Part shown: piece by piece, positions 10,301 to 19,178 of the stretch
Layout: every line of letters starts with the position of its first letter
Position numbering within the stretch: the first letter of the stretch is position 1
Origin: Pseudomonadota bacterium
Lineage (GTDB): Bacteria > Pseudomonadota > Alphaproteobacteria > Rhodospirillales > Magnetospirillaceae
NCBI GenBank assembly: GCA_021848545.1
Contig: JAJZUL010000008.1
Location: 1-64,000 of the forward strand
Length of the DNA: 64,000 bases
Reading direction: 5' to 3'
Translations under genes and position numbers: made by a program
Notes under the pieces: generated by a model
What the model saw: only the letters and a program-made list of their open reading frames with translations
What the model was told of the DNA's origin: nothing
Database searches by the model: none

Positions 10301-12892
10301 ATGGGCGGCCGTTTCGACGACAACCGGCCGACCGTGGCCTGCTGGCGGGCGGCGCCGATCCAGATCAGCCTGCATGACGGCGCCACGTCCGGCCTCGATG
10401 ACATGGATTACATCATCGGCGATCCCTGGCTGACCCCCCGCGGGACCACCGAATATTTCTCCGAGCGGCCGCTGCGCCTGCCGTATTTCTATGTGGCCGA
10501 CCTCCCGTCCGGGCTCCCCGAGCCGGTGGATCGTCGCGGGGACGGGCCGCCGGTCTTCGGCTGCTTCAACAATCCGGCCAAGATCGGCCCGCGCCTTCTG
10601 GGCCTGTGGGGCCGCATCCTGGCCGCCCTGCCCGACAGCCGGCTGATCCTGAAATACCAGGACGCCTATAATTCGACCGATCACCGGACGCGTTTCCTGG
10701 ACGCCCTGGTCGGGGGCGGCGCCGCCCCGGACCAGGTGGTGTTCATCGGCCGCAAGGATTCCTTCGCCGATTTCATGGCCCGCTACAACGCCATCGACGT
10801 CGCCCTGGACACCTTCCCCTTCAGCGGGTCCACCACCACCTTCCAGGCCCTGGTCATGGGCACGCCCGTCGTCACCCGGCCGACGAACCGCATGATCAGT
10901 CGCTGGAGCGCTTCGATGCTCCACGCGCTGGATATGACCGAGTTGATCGCCGACAGCGACGAATCCTATGTGGACATCGCCGTCCGCACCGCCCGCGACG
11001 CCGCCCGCTGGTGGGCGCGCCGCCCGGCCATCCGCGCCCGGCTGACCGCCTCACCGCTTTGCGACGGCGCCCGCTGGGCGCGGCAGAGCGAACGCCTGTT
11101 CCGCGCCGTCTGGCGCCGCTATTGCCACGGCGCGCCCGCCATGCCGCCGGCGACGGCCGACGCCCCGGCCGAGACTCCGGCCGAGGCGCCCCTGGCGCCG
11201 GTCGCCGCGCCGAAAATGAGCAAGACCGACGAGCTCACCGCCAAGGCCGCCGGCCTTCACCGCGCCGGCCGCCTGGACGAGGCCGAACGCCTGTACCGGG
11301 AGGCTTTGGCCCTGGACCCGGACGAGCCCGTCGTCCTGCACTATCTGGGGGTTCTTCTTCACGACCGGGGCGACAGCGCCCATGCGGTCGAGCTGCTGGA
11401 ACGGGCGGTCGCCCTGGCGCCGAAATGGCCGGAATTCCACGCCAATCTGGGGATGGTCCTGCGCAAACTGGGCCGAACCGACGAGGCCGCCGAAAGCTAT
11501 CGCCGCTCGCTGGCGCTTCAGCCCGACAATGCGGTGACCCATTACAATCTCGGCAATCTGCTGGCGGCGGAGGGCCGGCTCGACGAAGCGCTGACGGCCT
11601 ACCGGCGGGCGGTGGACCTGGCCCCCCATATTCCCGAATGCCAGAACGGGCTGGGCGCCACCCTGCGCCGCCTGGGCCGCACCGACGAGGCCATCGCCGC
11701 CCTGACCGAAGCCCTGCGCCAACGGCCCGCCTTCGCCGAAGCCCAAAACAATCTGGGCGCCTGCTTCTACGATCTGCGCGATCTCGACCGGGCGCGGGCC
11801 TGCTACGCCGAGGCGATCCGCATCAATCCCGATTACGCCGAGGCCCGCAAGAATCTGGGCGCGGCCCTGTACGAGCAGGGCGATACCGACGGCGCCATCG
11901 CCCAATATCGCGGGGCCATCGCCATCGCCCCCGCCTATGCCGACGCCCATTTCCATCTGGGCTGCGCCCTGCTGCGCCGGGGCGATTTCCCCCAGGGCTG
12001 GGCCGAATATGAATGGCGCCGCGAGATGCCCGCCTTTCCCGCCCAGACCTGGCCGGTCCCGGAATGGCGGGGCGAGCCGCTGGCGGGCCGCCGGCTGCTG
12101 CTGTACGGCGAACAGGGATATGGCGACATCATCCAGTTCGCCCGTTTCGCGCCGGTGCTGGCGGAAGCCGGCGCCCACGTCATCCTGTGCGTGGCGCCGG
12201 CGCTGATGCGTCTGATGCGAACCCTGTCCGGCGTGGGCGAAATCGTCGAGGTCAACCGGCCGCTGCCGCCCTTCGATTTCCATATCCCGCTGTTGAGCGT
12301 TCCCCATCGGCTGGGCCTGACCCTGGATACCATTCCCGCCGTCCCCTATCTGCGGGCCGAACCGGACGCCGCCGCGCGCTGGCGGAAACGGCTGGCGGCG
12401 CGGCCCGGTCTCAAGGTGGGGCTGGTCTGGGCGGGCAATCCCCGCCGCGACGACCGCGACAATTGGCTGGTGGATCGGCGCCGCTCGCTGTCGCTCGCCG
12501 CCTTCGCGCCGCTGGCCGGCACAGCCGGAATCACCCTGGTCAGCCTGCAAAAGGGCGAGCCGGCGGCGGAGGCGGGCCATCCGCCCCCAGGGCTCGATCT
12601 TTTCGACCCCATGGCCGAGATCGGGGATTTCGCCGACACCGCGGCGTTGATTTCGGCCCTCGATCTGGTGATCGGCGTCGATACCTCGGTCATCCATCTG
12701 GCCGGCGCCCTGGGCGTGCCGGTTTGGGTGCTGTCGCGTTACGACGGCTGCTGGCGCTGGCTGGAGAAAGGCGAGCGATCCCCCTGGTATCCCAGCCTGC
12801 GCCTGTTCCGGCAGGAAACGCCCGGCGACTGGACGGAAACCATCGCCCGCCTCGCCGGCGCGCTGGCCGAATTCGGGCGCGACCGGCCATGA
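1325..12892 (+). CDS. Giant protein with five TPR-GT41 modules and a GT9-like end
   Basis: About 3855 residues. Six TPR arrays alternate with five GT41 (SPINDLY/O-GlcNAc transferase type) catalytic regions at about residues 374-738, 1072-1434, 1622-1984, 2173-2537 and 2904-3268. A last TPR block is followed by a GT9-like domain from about 3587 ([20 protein letters not shown]). Each GT41 copy starts with an RLRIGxVSSDFxxHPV-type segment and keeps a lysine in [10 protein letters not shown] and an aspartate in [19 protein letters not shown]. By eye these match the UDP-sugar-binding Lys842 and Asp925 of human OGT. No signal peptide or membrane segment is seen, so it is probably cytoplasmic. GTG 1325 is preferred because AGGGG lies 8 bases upstream; a GTG at 1271 is also in frame. 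Position after flagellin-flbT-flaF suggests modification of flagellar proteins, but donor and acceptor are unknown. The stop overlaps the next start (ATGA). Confidence 0.9.
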   Translation: MSRDQPTRPVPAQTNPAPGTLSDDDFQRQAQDALSAHRAGRYHEAIAHYQSLLAHRPALAALHSNLGEALLALGRIDEAADSCRRAVAIAPSAPAFTLLGAALFAQGHAEEAIDACGDALRLDPRQLAARLTLAAALFGAGRLTEADQACRQAIAQAPTAKAFLLLGRIATAAGDGNGALDAARRAAAADPNSVDAAMALGAALNDRHLYAEAETAFRHVIGLKPDSALAYSNLGSVLIELGRETEALDLCRRAVALDPGLAAAHGNLGLAAFTSRQWETATAAFRQSLRLDPSDAGIHINYGTCLQNGGWVRDAADQYREALTLAPSSPNALRSLLLNAAYRDDLDIAAFNRIHREAGAAFARPAVIAPLSVDADPERRLRIGYVSSDFRSHPVAGNMLPFWRHRDREGFSQIFYADVAQPDATTDEIRGLADGWHDIRGLDAAAVADLVRADRIDILVLLAGRFDRNRPDLACHRAAPIQISLHDVGTSGLAEMDYIVGDRWLLPKGGPEYFSERILRLPQFYVADWPRDLPDLSEGRWTGPVVFGSFNAPAKIGDRVLACWGRILAALPESRLVLKHTDSFNREDLRDRVRTAITGAGASADQIVFVTAKESGRVFLSRYNGIDVALDPFPFSGATTSFTALAMGVPVVTRPMDRMVSRWTGAMLSRLGLGELIARSDDDYVETAIRVGSNVDSWRSRRGDIRARLAASPMVRGAHWARHLERLYRAVWRRHCRTVAAPRPAPAAADTDREIAALAARAARLFETGHPDEAVAVLDRALLLAPGWAGGHCDRGVLLMAAGRPTEAVTAYRRAIALDSTLAMAHSNLAAALLDGGEPAAAIEAARAALALAPDLADAHYNLAGGLADLARYEEAVEAYRRALALAPAHRDAAFNLGLALNSLKRWDEAASVLEALIRRHPDHTGAQQALGAALSGLKRHEEAQAIYRRMIALSPTHIPAYTDLAVALMVTRRFDEAADVCRRALEIDPDSVMARCGLADALARRNQFADSMAESERALDLDPGNKTAYQLLFGAALYREDLSAEALVDLHRRRSVPFPRPDATPAATDPDPERRLRIGFVSADFHGHPVAGNLMPVLAHHDRDRFALYFYADVDEPDAVTGEFKALAEGWRDIRGLDDEGVAAKIRADRIDILVLLAGRFEGNRPTLSLYRAAPVQISMHDGGTSGFREMDYFIADPWLVPFDTNEFFVERVLRLPLFYIRDLPPELPDIADRGDGPPVFGSFHNPAKLNSRVLALWGRILAALPESRLVLKYEGQFGDEAVRRRVLAGLAAGGAAPGQVTMPQGGREAGGAFLARHNDVDLALDPFPFSGSTASFMALAMGVPVVTRPADGLASRMTATILHAVGLDELVARSDEDYVDIVLGIAGDIGRWRSRRRDIRDRIKSSSLVDGGRWARWIERLYRAVWRRYCRRAALTPADIARLAADAMESDKAGRLTETVRLLHQLIAAKPDFAEAHSNLGSVFKRLGHNRRTAVEFRRTVALKPDDATAWSNLGSALIDSYAYAEAETACRRAIALDPRLVDAHVNLSVVVFLLGRVAETMAIHETLLGLCPNHVGIARTRLLAAMYRDDLDTRALADLHRDYGRMFDVAVVAEPPADSDPERRLRVGLLSSDFHHHPVAYNLLPALAHRDRRTLELFVYADDDAPDKTTDRVRAEADHWRDVGRRTDADIAAAIRADHIDILVILAGRFDQNRPNVACHRAAPVQISMHDVATSGLREMDYIIGDSALIPRHTPEWFSERPLRLPCFHLHDMPGDLPAIAMTRAPGPPVFGCFNNPKKISPATLRLWGRILAADPGSRLMLHYVGSYRAPDLRRRIIADLVAAGARARQVEFGFTDEPGPVFLDRYNRIDVALDPFPFSGSTTTFQALSMGVPVVTLPLDRMVSRWSLSILRAIGLEEWAASSEEAYVDTALRLARDAESWRARRPEIRARLAASAVTDGAGYARHLERLFRATWRRACRGNRPEPADPDRLAREAMDHQRAGRLDQAVATLERLLAVRPDLAAARANLGVALKDLGRLDEAVTAFTEAARRTPDDPVILSNLGAALLDRSDYAGARAALTRAIDLKPDLAEAHGNLGALLARLGEHAGAMACYDKALALHPDDIAIRKKRMASALYRGDYDDAALNAVLAEAADALPGPTGLARPSTDPDPDRRLRIGLVSSDFHEHPLARNLLPGLEHHDTGRVALCFYSDVARPDAVTARFRALAEIWRDVGRLDDAALAERIRADKIDILVILAGRFDRNRPALARHRAAPIQISMHDVATSGLAETDYIIGDPRLLPRRTAEWFSERPLRLSHFYLAAPPANLPALAETRNGPPVFGCFNNPGKITDRVLAMWGRILAALPASRLVLGYLDAYGAPEQRDRILAGLGAQGAALGERIVFQTLYQPDSAFLERYNGIDVALDTFPFSGSTTTFQALSMGVPVVTRPLDRMVSRWSAALLAPLGLEALIADSDDSYVDIAVAAARDVESWRGRRRDIRARLIASPFCDQRRWARQMERLYRAVWRRHCRMETGPGPSLIAPTGEDEIAARRLQAEAGAAWGRGDHAEAVALLRRALALNPDDARGRCDLGSMLKARGEREEAIAAYRKAIALDPGLAMAHSNLGVALQEAGRLDEAVDAYARAIATDPGFASARSNLAVALLALDRTEESIAACRDAIAAIPGLAEAHYNLGLALDRAGDGAGAVAAWTQATLLKPDYPAAFIQLAFGLKARDRLKDAVAAARQAVALAPDLAETQTTLGRMLVADERFDDAVEPFRRTLELAPGNAEAYTDLGVALDGAKRYDEARTVYEHALGRGLETAAIHSNLGIVYWRLGRSRDAFDQMELAVRLEPDNPLHARLQLLTAIYLEDIDSDAFADLHRRFGRTFGGKATGRPATDPDPERRIRIGFLSSDLARHPVASNLLPVLPHYDRDRVSLHFYAQRTKEDGFTAAIRAQADGWRIVSGLDDETVARQIRADKIDILVIMGGRFDDNRPTVACWRAAPIQISLHDGATSGLDDMDYIIGDPWLTPRGTTEYFSERPLRLPYFYVADLPSGLPEPVDRRGDGPPVFGCFNNPAKIGPRLLGLWGRILAALPDSRLILKYQDAYNSTDHRTRFLDALVGGGAAPDQVVFIGRKDSFADFMARYNAIDVALDTFPFSGSTTTFQALVMGTPVVTRPTNRMISRWSASMLHALDMTELIADSDESYVDIAVRTARDAARWWARRPAIRARLTASPLCDGARWARQSERLFRAVWRRYCHGAPAMPPATADAPAETPAEAPLAPVAAPKMSKTDELTAKAAGLHRAGRLDEAERLYREALALDPDEPVVLHYLGVLLHDRGDSAHAVELLERAVALAPKWPEFHANLGMVLRKLGRTDEAAESYRRSLALQPDNAVTHYNLGNLLAAEGRLDEALTAYRRAVDLAPHIPECQNGLGATLRRLGRTDEAIAALTEALRQRPAFAEAQNNLGACFYDLRDLDRARACYAEAIRINPDYAEARKNLGAALYEQGDTDGAIAQYRGAIAIAPAYADAHFHLGCALLRRGDFPQGWAEYEWRREMPAFPAQTWPVPEWRGEPLAGRRLLLYGEQGYGDIIQFARFAPVLAEAGAHVILCVAPALMRLMRTLSGVGEIVEVNRPLPPFDFHIPLLSVPHRLGLTLDTIPAVPYLRAEPDAAARWRKRLAARPGLKVGLVWAGNPRRDDRDNWLVDRRRSLSLAAFAPLAGTAGITLVSLQKGEPAAEAGHPPPGLDLFDPMAEIGDFADTAALISALDLVIGVDTSVIHLAGALGVPVWVLSRYDGCWRWLEKGERSPWYPSLRLFRQETPGDWTETIARLAGALAEFGRDRP

Positions 12893-15800
12893 CCCGCAAC
12901 AAACGCATTCTCAACGATCTCAACGAAGCGTCCCGCCTGTACCAGGGGGGCGATCCCGCCGGCGCCGCGCGGATCATGGGCAAACTCCTCGCCCGAGAGC
13001 CCAATTTCGCCGAGGGCCACGCCGATCACGGCGTGATGCTGGCCGCCGCCGGCCGGTTGGGCGACGCCGTCGCCGCCTGCCGCCGCGCCATCGCCTTGCA
13101 ACCCGGCCTGGGCGCGGCCCATCTTCAACTCGCCGCCGCCCTGCTGGCCTTGAACCGGCCGGACGAAGCCCTGGCCCCGGCGCGCCGGGCCGCCATCCTG
13201 GCGCCCAACCAGTTGGAACCGGCCTTTCATCTGGCCACCGCCTTGTTTCTGACCGGCGATTTCACCGCCGCCGCCGCCGCCTTTCGCCGCGCCGCCGACA
13301 TCGATCCCGGCAATGCCCGCATCCGCAACAATATCGGCCTCGCCCTCAAAGAGGCGGGACGGCTGGACGAATCCGCCGCCGCCTTCCGTGAGGCCATCGA
13401 TCGCGACGATACCCTGGCCGACGCCTGGAACAATCTCGGCACCGTGCTGCAGGCCCAGGGCGCCGCCACGGAAGCCGGCGCCTGTTACGACCGGGCCCTG
13501 GCCCGGCAGCCGGGCACGCCGCTTTACGCCGCCAACACGCTGGTCGCCGCCCTTTACCGCGACGATATCGACCTGACCGAACTGGCCCGGCGCCATCTGA
13601 CCTTCGGCCGGACCTTCGGCCGGGCCTTGCCGCGTCCGGCCGCCGCCGACCATGGCGACGACCGCCTGAAGATCGGCTTCGTCTCGTCCGATTTCCGCGA
13701 CCATCCGGTCGCCATTAATCTGCTGCCCGGCCTTCGTCATCACGACCGCACGCGCATAGCGCTTCATTTCTACAGCGCGACCGTAAAGACCGACGCGGTG
13801 ACGGAAAGCCTGCGCGCCCTGGCCGACGGCTGGCGCGAGATCGGCACCCTCGACGATGGCGGGGCCGCCGCGGCGATCCGCGCCGACGGGATCGACATCC
13901 TGGTGTTTCTGGCCGGGCGCTTCGACCATAACCGCCCGACCCTTGCCGAATGCCGCGCCGCGCCGATCCAGATCAGCCTGCACGACCCGGCGACATCGGG
14001 CCTGACCGCCATGGATTACATCATCGGCGATCCCGTGCTGCTGCCGCGTCTGGGAACCGAATTCTTCAGCGAGCGTCCGCTCCGCCTGCCTCACTTCTAT
14101 CTGGCCGATCCGCCCCACGATTTGCCCGCCATCAGCCAGACCCGGAACGGGCCGCCGGTCTTCGGCTGTTTCAACAATCCCGCCAAGATCGGCCCCCGCG
14201 TCTTGGGCCTGTGGGGGCGCATTCTGGCCGCCCTGCCGGAAAGCCGGCTGGTGCTGAAATTCCTCGACCGCTATGCCGTTCCCTCGATCCGCCGGCGAAT
14301 TCTCGAGACCCTGGTGGCGGCCGGGGCCAAGCCCGGGCAGATCGAATTTCTGACCGGCTGGGAGGAGCGGGGCGCGCTGCTGGAGCGCTACAATGGTATC
14401 GACGTGGCCCTGGACACCCTGCCCTTCAGCGGGTCCACCACCACCTTCCAGGCCCTGTGCATGGGCGTGCCGGTGGTCACGCGGCCCCTGGACCGCATGG
14501 TCAGCCGCTGGAGCGCCGCGCTTTTGGCCCCCCTGGCGCTGGACGAACTGATCGCCGACAGCGACGATTCCTATGTGGCGATCGCCATCCGGATGGCCGG
14601 GGAAGCCCCCCAGTGGCGGGGGCGCCGACATGAGATCAGCGCCCGGCTGGCGGCGTCGCCCTTTTGCGACGGCGCGCGCTGGGCGCGGCACATGGAACGG
14701 CTGTACCGCGCCGTCTGGCGCCGTCACCGCCGCGATCGGGACGGGCGCCCCACCCTGGCGGAAGCCCGGCAGCCGCTGATCGAGGGACGGTACCGGGATG
14801 CCGTCGCCGCCTATCGCCGGATCGTGACCCGCGCGCCCGATTCGGTGGAGGCCCAGGCCAATCTGGGCACCGCCCTCAAAGGTTTGGGCCTTCACCGGCT
14901 GGCCGCCGCCGCCTATGGCCGCGCCGTGGTGCTGGCGCCCGACAATGCCGAGATCCTGACCAATCTCGGCGAGCTTCTGACGGTGCTGAAACGGCCGGAA
15001 GAGGCGGAAGCCGCCTGCGCCCGCGCCGTCGCCCTGGCCCCCGGACTGGCCGAGGCCCATTACAATCGGGGCAACGCGCTGCGCTTCCTCGATCGCTATC
15101 CCGATGCCGAGGCCGCCTATACCCGGGCCCTGGCGCTGCGGCCCACCTTCGCCGACGCCCTCGTCAATCGCGGCTCGGTGCTGGCCTGGCTGGGGCGCCA
15201 TGACGAGGCCCTGGCCGATTATCGCCGCGCGCTGGAACTGGCCCCCGACCGGGCCGAGACCCATCATGATCTCGGCAATCTTCTGATCGCCATCGGCCGT
15301 CCGGACGAAGCGGCCGTCCATTATCAGGCCGCCCTCGAATGCCGGCCCGATTTGATCGCGCCGGCCCGCGGCGTGCTGATGGCGGCGGCCTATCGCGACG
15401 ATCTCGACCAGGAGGCATGGGCCGAAATCCACCGCGCCTTCGGCCGGCGCTTCGACCGCGACAATGGGGGGAATGCCTTCGCCAATTCCCCGGATTCCGA
15501 GCGCCCGCTGAGGATCGGGCTGCTTTCGTCGGATTTCCGCGGCCATCCCGTCGCCGTCAACCTGCTGCCGGTGCTGCGCCGCCACGACCGCCGGCGAATT
15601 TCCCTGTTCTTTTACGCCCAGGTCGGCAAGGCGGACGATATCACCGACCAGTGCAAGGCCCTGGCCGACGGCTGGCGCGATATCGCCGATCTCGACGACG
15701 AGGCGCTGGCCCGGCGCATCCGCGAGGACGGCATCGACATCCTGGTGCTGCTGGCCGGCCGCTTCGACGAAAACCGGCCCCAGGTGGCCGCCCGGCGGGC

Positions 15801-18057
15801 GGCGCCGGTGCAGATCAGCTTGCACGACGTCGCCACGTCGGGCCTGAAGGATATGGATTACATCATCGGCGATTCCCGGCTGATTCCCCGCCGGACCACC
15901 GAGTTTTTCACCGAACGGCCGCTGCGGCTGCCCCATTTCGCCATCGCCGATTTTCCCGCCGATCTGCCGGAGATCGAGGATGTCCGCGCCGACGCCCCCC
16001 CCGTCTTCGGCTCGTTCAACAACCCGGCGAAAATGACCCCGCGCGTGCTCGCTTTGTGGGGACGCATTCTCAAGGCCCTGCCGGAAAGCCGGCTGGTCCT
16101 CAAATTCCAGCGCCTCTATGCCAACGACACGGTGTCCCGCCGCATCCGGGACGGGATCGTCGCCGGCGGCGGCCAGGCCCACCAGATCGCGTTCCTGAGC
16201 GAAGCGGACAGCGCCGCCACCTTCATCAGGCGCTACAATGGCATCGACGTGGCGCTGGACACCTTTCCCTTCAGCGGATCGACCACCACCTTCCAGGCCC
16301 TGTGCATGGGCGTGCCGGTGGTCACGCGGCCCCTGGACCGCATGGTCAGCCGCTGGAGCGCGTCCATGCTCCACACCCTCGGTCTGGACGAATTGATCGC
16401 CGACAGCGACGATTCCTATGTGGACATCGCCGTCCGGGCGGCGACGAACGCCGCCGACTGGCGGGCGCGACGCCGGGAGATCAGCGCCCGGCTGGCCGCG
16501 TCGCCCCATTGCGCCCCCGCCCGCTGGGCGCGGCACATCGAACGGCTGTACCGCGCCGTCTGGCGCCGTCATTGCCGCCGGATCGCCGCGCGGACCGAAA
16601 GCGAACGGATGGCGGCGGCGGCGATGCACGCCCATGGGCGGGGCCGGCCCGAGGAGGCGGCCGCTTTGTTGCGAAAAGCCCTTCGGCTGAGCCCCGATTA
16701 CGCCGAAGCCCAATGCGCCCTGGGCGCCACCCTGGCCGGACTGGGCCGCCTGGACGAAGCCATCGCCGCCTACGACAAGGCCGTTTCCCTCAAGCCCGAT
16801 TTCGCCGTCGCCTGGTCCAATCTCGGGGTCGCCCGGCAGACCCTGGGGCAAATGGACGAAGCGGTCGTCGCCTACGATCGGGCCATCGCCGCCGATCCCG
16901 CCAATGCCGCCGCCCTGACCAATCTCGGTCTGGTCCTGACCGAACTGGGCCGCACCGACGAGGCGCTGGCCGCCTGTTCCCGCGCCATCGCCCTGGCGCC
17001 GGGCCAGGCCGAGGCCTGGTCCAATCTCGGTCTGGCGCTACGCATGGCCGGCCGCACCGACGAAGCCCTCGCCGCCCGGCGCCGGGCCGTCGCCATCGAT
17101 CCCAATAACGCCAAAGGCCACCGCAATTTGGCCATGAGCCTGCTGCTGAACGGCGAATACCGCGAGGGGTTCGCCGAATTCGAATGGCGCCGCGCCCTGG
17201 GCGACTGCCCGCCCCCGGACTCGACGCGGCCGGAATGGCGGGGCGAGCCGGTGGCCGGACGCACACTCCTGCTTTACGGCGAGCAGGGGCTGGGCGATGT
17301 CATCCAGTTCGCCCGCTACGCCACGCCCCTGGCCGAAAGCGGGGCGCGGGTGATTTTAGCGGTGCCGCGTCCCCTGGCGCGTCTGCTGGCGACAATTCCC
17401 GGCGTGGCCGGAATCGCCGACCGCACGCCCCTGCCCGACCATGATTGGCATTTCCCGTTGCTCAGCCTGCCCCATCGGCTGGGCACCACCGTGGAGAGCG
17501 TTCCCGCCGCCTGCCCCTATGTCGCGGCCGACCCGGCGGCGAAAGCGGCGTGGCGGAAACGACTGGACGCCCTGCCCGGCCGCAAGGTGGGGCTGGTCTG
17601 GTCGGGCGATCCCCGCCCCCACGACGTGGCCTGCGCCCTGGTGGATAGGCGCCGTTCCCTGACCCTGGCGCAACTGGCGCCCCTGGCCGCCGTGCCCGGC
17701 ATCACCCTGGTCAGCCTGCAAAAAGGCGCGCCGGCGGGTCAGGCCCGCACCCCGCCGCCGGGCATGGATCTGATCGACTGGATGGACGAGATCGACGATT
17801 TCGCCGATACCGCCGCCCTGGCCGACGCCCTCGATCTGGTGATCACCGTCGATACCTCGGTGGCCCATCTGGCCGGCGCCCTGGCCAAGCCGGTGTGGAT
17901 ATTGTCGCGGTTCGACGGGTGCTGGCGCTGGCTGTTGGAACGCGCCGATTCCCCCTGGTACCCCACCGCGCGCCTGTTCCGCCAGCCGGCGCCCGGCGAT
18001 TGGAGCCCGGCCATCGCCGAGTTGGTCCGGGCGCTGACGTTTTGGATTGAATCGTGA
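12889..18057 (+). CDS. Second TPR-GT41 protein, two modules plus GT9-like end
   Basis: About 1722 residues with the same plan as its neighbour: TPRs (about 14-211), GT41 (258-619), TPRs (621-824), GT41 (868-1234), TPRs (1238-1437), then a GT9-like domain (about 1455-1722; [19 protein letters not shown], later [17 protein letters not shown]). Both GT41 copies keep the PAKI/PAKM lysine and the LDTLP/LDTFP aspartate expected at the nucleotide-sugar site. The ATG overlaps the TGA of the giant upstream gene, so translation is coupled. The frame stays open for another 292 codons upstream, but that stretch is the other reading frame of the upstream gene. The two proteins probably arose by duplication and unequal growth in module number. 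The stop is only 6 bases from the convergent efflux gene. Confidence 0.9.
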   Translation: MTRNKRILNDLNEASRLYQGGDPAGAARIMGKLLAREPNFAEGHADHGVMLAAAGRLGDAVAACRRAIALQPGLGAAHLQLAAALLALNRPDEALAPARRAAILAPNQLEPAFHLATALFLTGDFTAAAAAFRRAADIDPGNARIRNNIGLALKEAGRLDESAAAFREAIDRDDTLADAWNNLGTVLQAQGAATEAGACYDRALARQPGTPLYAANTLVAALYRDDIDLTELARRHLTFGRTFGRALPRPAAADHGDDRLKIGFVSSDFRDHPVAINLLPGLRHHDRTRIALHFYSATVKTDAVTESLRALADGWREIGTLDDGGAAAAIRADGIDILVFLAGRFDHNRPTLAECRAAPIQISLHDPATSGLTAMDYIIGDPVLLPRLGTEFFSERPLRLPHFYLADPPHDLPAISQTRNGPPVFGCFNNPAKIGPRVLGLWGRILAALPESRLVLKFLDRYAVPSIRRRILETLVAAGAKPGQIEFLTGWEERGALLERYNGIDVALDTLPFSGSTTTFQALCMGVPVVTRPLDRMVSRWSAALLAPLALDELIADSDDSYVAIAIRMAGEAPQWRGRRHEISARLAASPFCDGARWARHMERLYRAVWRRHRRDRDGRPTLAEARQPLIEGRYRDAVAAYRRIVTRAPDSVEAQANLGTALKGLGLHRLAAAAYGRAVVLAPDNAEILTNLGELLTVLKRPEEAEAACARAVALAPGLAEAHYNRGNALRFLDRYPDAEAAYTRALALRPTFADALVNRGSVLAWLGRHDEALADYRRALELAPDRAETHHDLGNLLIAIGRPDEAAVHYQAALECRPDLIAPARGVLMAAAYRDDLDQEAWAEIHRAFGRRFDRDNGGNAFANSPDSERPLRIGLLSSDFRGHPVAVNLLPVLRRHDRRRISLFFYAQVGKADDITDQCKALADGWRDIADLDDEALARRIREDGIDILVLLAGRFDENRPQVAARRAAPVQISLHDVATSGLKDMDYIIGDSRLIPRRTTEFFTERPLRLPHFAIADFPADLPEIEDVRADAPPVFGSFNNPAKMTPRVLALWGRILKALPESRLVLKFQRLYANDTVSRRIRDGIVAGGGQAHQIAFLSEADSAATFIRRYNGIDVALDTFPFSGSTTTFQALCMGVPVVTRPLDRMVSRWSASMLHTLGLDELIADSDDSYVDIAVRAATNAADWRARRREISARLAASPHCAPARWARHIERLYRAVWRRHCRRIAARTESERMAAAAMHAHGRGRPEEAAALLRKALRLSPDYAEAQCALGATLAGLGRLDEAIAAYDKAVSLKPDFAVAWSNLGVARQTLGQMDEAVVAYDRAIAADPANAAALTNLGLVLTELGRTDEALAACSRAIALAPGQAEAWSNLGLALRMAGRTDEALAARRRAVAIDPNNAKGHRNLAMSLLLNGEYREGFAEFEWRRALGDCPPPDSTRPEWRGEPVAGRTLLLYGEQGLGDVIQFARYATPLAESGARVILAVPRPLARLLATIPGVAGIADRTPLPDHDWHFPLLSLPHRLGTTVESVPAACPYVAADPAAKAAWRKRLDALPGRKVGLVWSGDPRPHDVACALVDRRRSLTLAQLAPLAAVPGITLVSLQKGAPAGQARTPPPGMDLIDWMDEIDDFADTAALADALDLVITVDTSVAHLAGALAKPVWILSRFDGCWRWLLERADSPWYPTARLFRQPAPGDWSPAIAELVRALTFWIES

Positions 18058-18063
18058 CGGCGG

Positions 18064-19044
18064 TCAGCCCGGCGCGCAGGTTTTGCCCGAACAGGTGTGC
18101 ACCTCGACGGTGACGTGGCTGAGTTCGTCGAACCCCACCAGCAATTGCTTGTAATGGCTGGGATCGCGGGGGATGTGGGTGACCACCGAAACGATCGCCG
18201 CCCAATGGCCGGGGCCGACCCGCCACAAATGCAGGTCGGACAGCGCATTGTCGGCATCGGCCTCGATCGCGGCGCGCACCTGGGCCGACAGATCGCCGCC
18301 GTCGCCGCGATCGAGCAGAACCCCGCCGGTCTGTCGCAACAGGCCGATCGCCCATGACCCGACGACGGCGGCGCCGACCAGACCCATGACCGGATCCATC
18401 CACCAGGCCCCGGCATATTTGCCCAGCAACAGGGCGACGATGGCCAGGATCGAGGTGAAGGCGTCGGCCAGCACATGGACATAGGCCGCCCGCAGATTGT
18501 GGTCCTGATGACCATGATCATGCTCGTGGTGATGATCGTGGCCATGATCGTGATCGTGATCGTGATCGTGATGATGGTGGTCGTGGCCGTGCCCGCCCAG
18601 GATCCAGGCGCTGGCCAGATTGACGATCAGGCCCAGACTCGCCACCAGCAGGGCGCCGTTGAAATCGATGACCTGGACCTTGGTCAGGCGGGCCAGGGAT
18701 TCCCACACCATCGCCACCGCCACCACGCCCAGCACGATGGCGCTGGCGAATCCGGCCAGATCGGTCACCTTGCCGGTACCGAAGGCGAAGCTGCGGTCGT
18801 CGGCGTGCCGGCGGGCGTAGACATAGGCGAAGGCGGCGATGCCCATGGCCCCGGCATGGGTGGACATGTGCCAGCCATCGGCCGTCAGGGCCATGGAATT
18901 GAAGGCCCAGCCGGCGACGAGTTCGGCGACCATGGTCACCAGGGTCAGGACCAGCACCACCTGGGTTCGCCGTTCCGCCGACGCCTCGATGCCCGTTTCA
19001 TACCGATGGGCGTGCCGCCATTGGCTGAGATCGTGACTATGCAT
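18064..19044 (-). CDS. dmeF: Cation diffusion facilitator, DmeF-like
   Basis: 326 residues, inner-membrane divalent cation/proton antiporter of the CDF family, expected to export Co, Ni or Zn. Six membrane segments are visible. The metal-site signatures are ADGWH near residues 55-59 and HVLAD at 190-194. Between the fourth and fifth segments lies an extreme His/Asp loop (about 151-182) with some 19 histidines. The N-terminus [11 protein letters not shown] is typical of DmeF. ATG 19044 is chosen because AGGGAAGG lies just upstream; an open extension of 19 codons lacks such a site. It is divergent from purT and converges on the TPR-GT41 gene. Substrate preference is inferred from family resemblance only. 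Confidence 0.87.
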   Translation of the reverse strand: MHSHDLSQWRHAHRYETGIEASAERRTQVVLVLTLVTMVAELVAGWAFNSMALTADGWHMSTHAGAMGIAAFAYVYARRHADDRSFAFGTGKVTDLAGFASAIVLGVVAVAMVWESLARLTKVQVIDFNGALLVASLGLIVNLASAWILGGHGHDHHHHDHDHDHDHGHDHHHEHDHGHQDHNLRAAYVHVLADAFTSILAIVALLLGKYAGAWWMDPVMGLVGAAVVGSWAIGLLRQTGGVLLDRGDGGDLSAQVRAAIEADADNALSDLHLWRVGPGHWAAIVSVVTHIPRDPSHYKQLLVGFDELSHVTVEVHTCSGKTCAPG

Positions 19045-19178
19045 GCACCTTCCCTCGCTTGCCCGACTTCCACCCTCTATATGGGAACGACCGCGTCGCA
19101 TCCCAGGACCAGGGGCATCTGGCCGCCGGCCGACAAAATGGATACCCTGCCGTGCCCCACTTTGCCAGGAGCCCCGTC

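Noticed and set aside
842-10924. Open frame of about 3360 codons on the minus strand
   Set aside because: It lies opposite the giant TPR-GT41 gene. High GC at third positions removes stops from the antisense frame, and its translation is a Gly/Arg/Pro-rich string with no domain pattern of its own.
11051-16851. Long minus-strand open frames over the two TPR-GT41 genes
   Set aside because: Same antisense effect. The sense frame gives clear TPR, GT41 and GT9-like domains.
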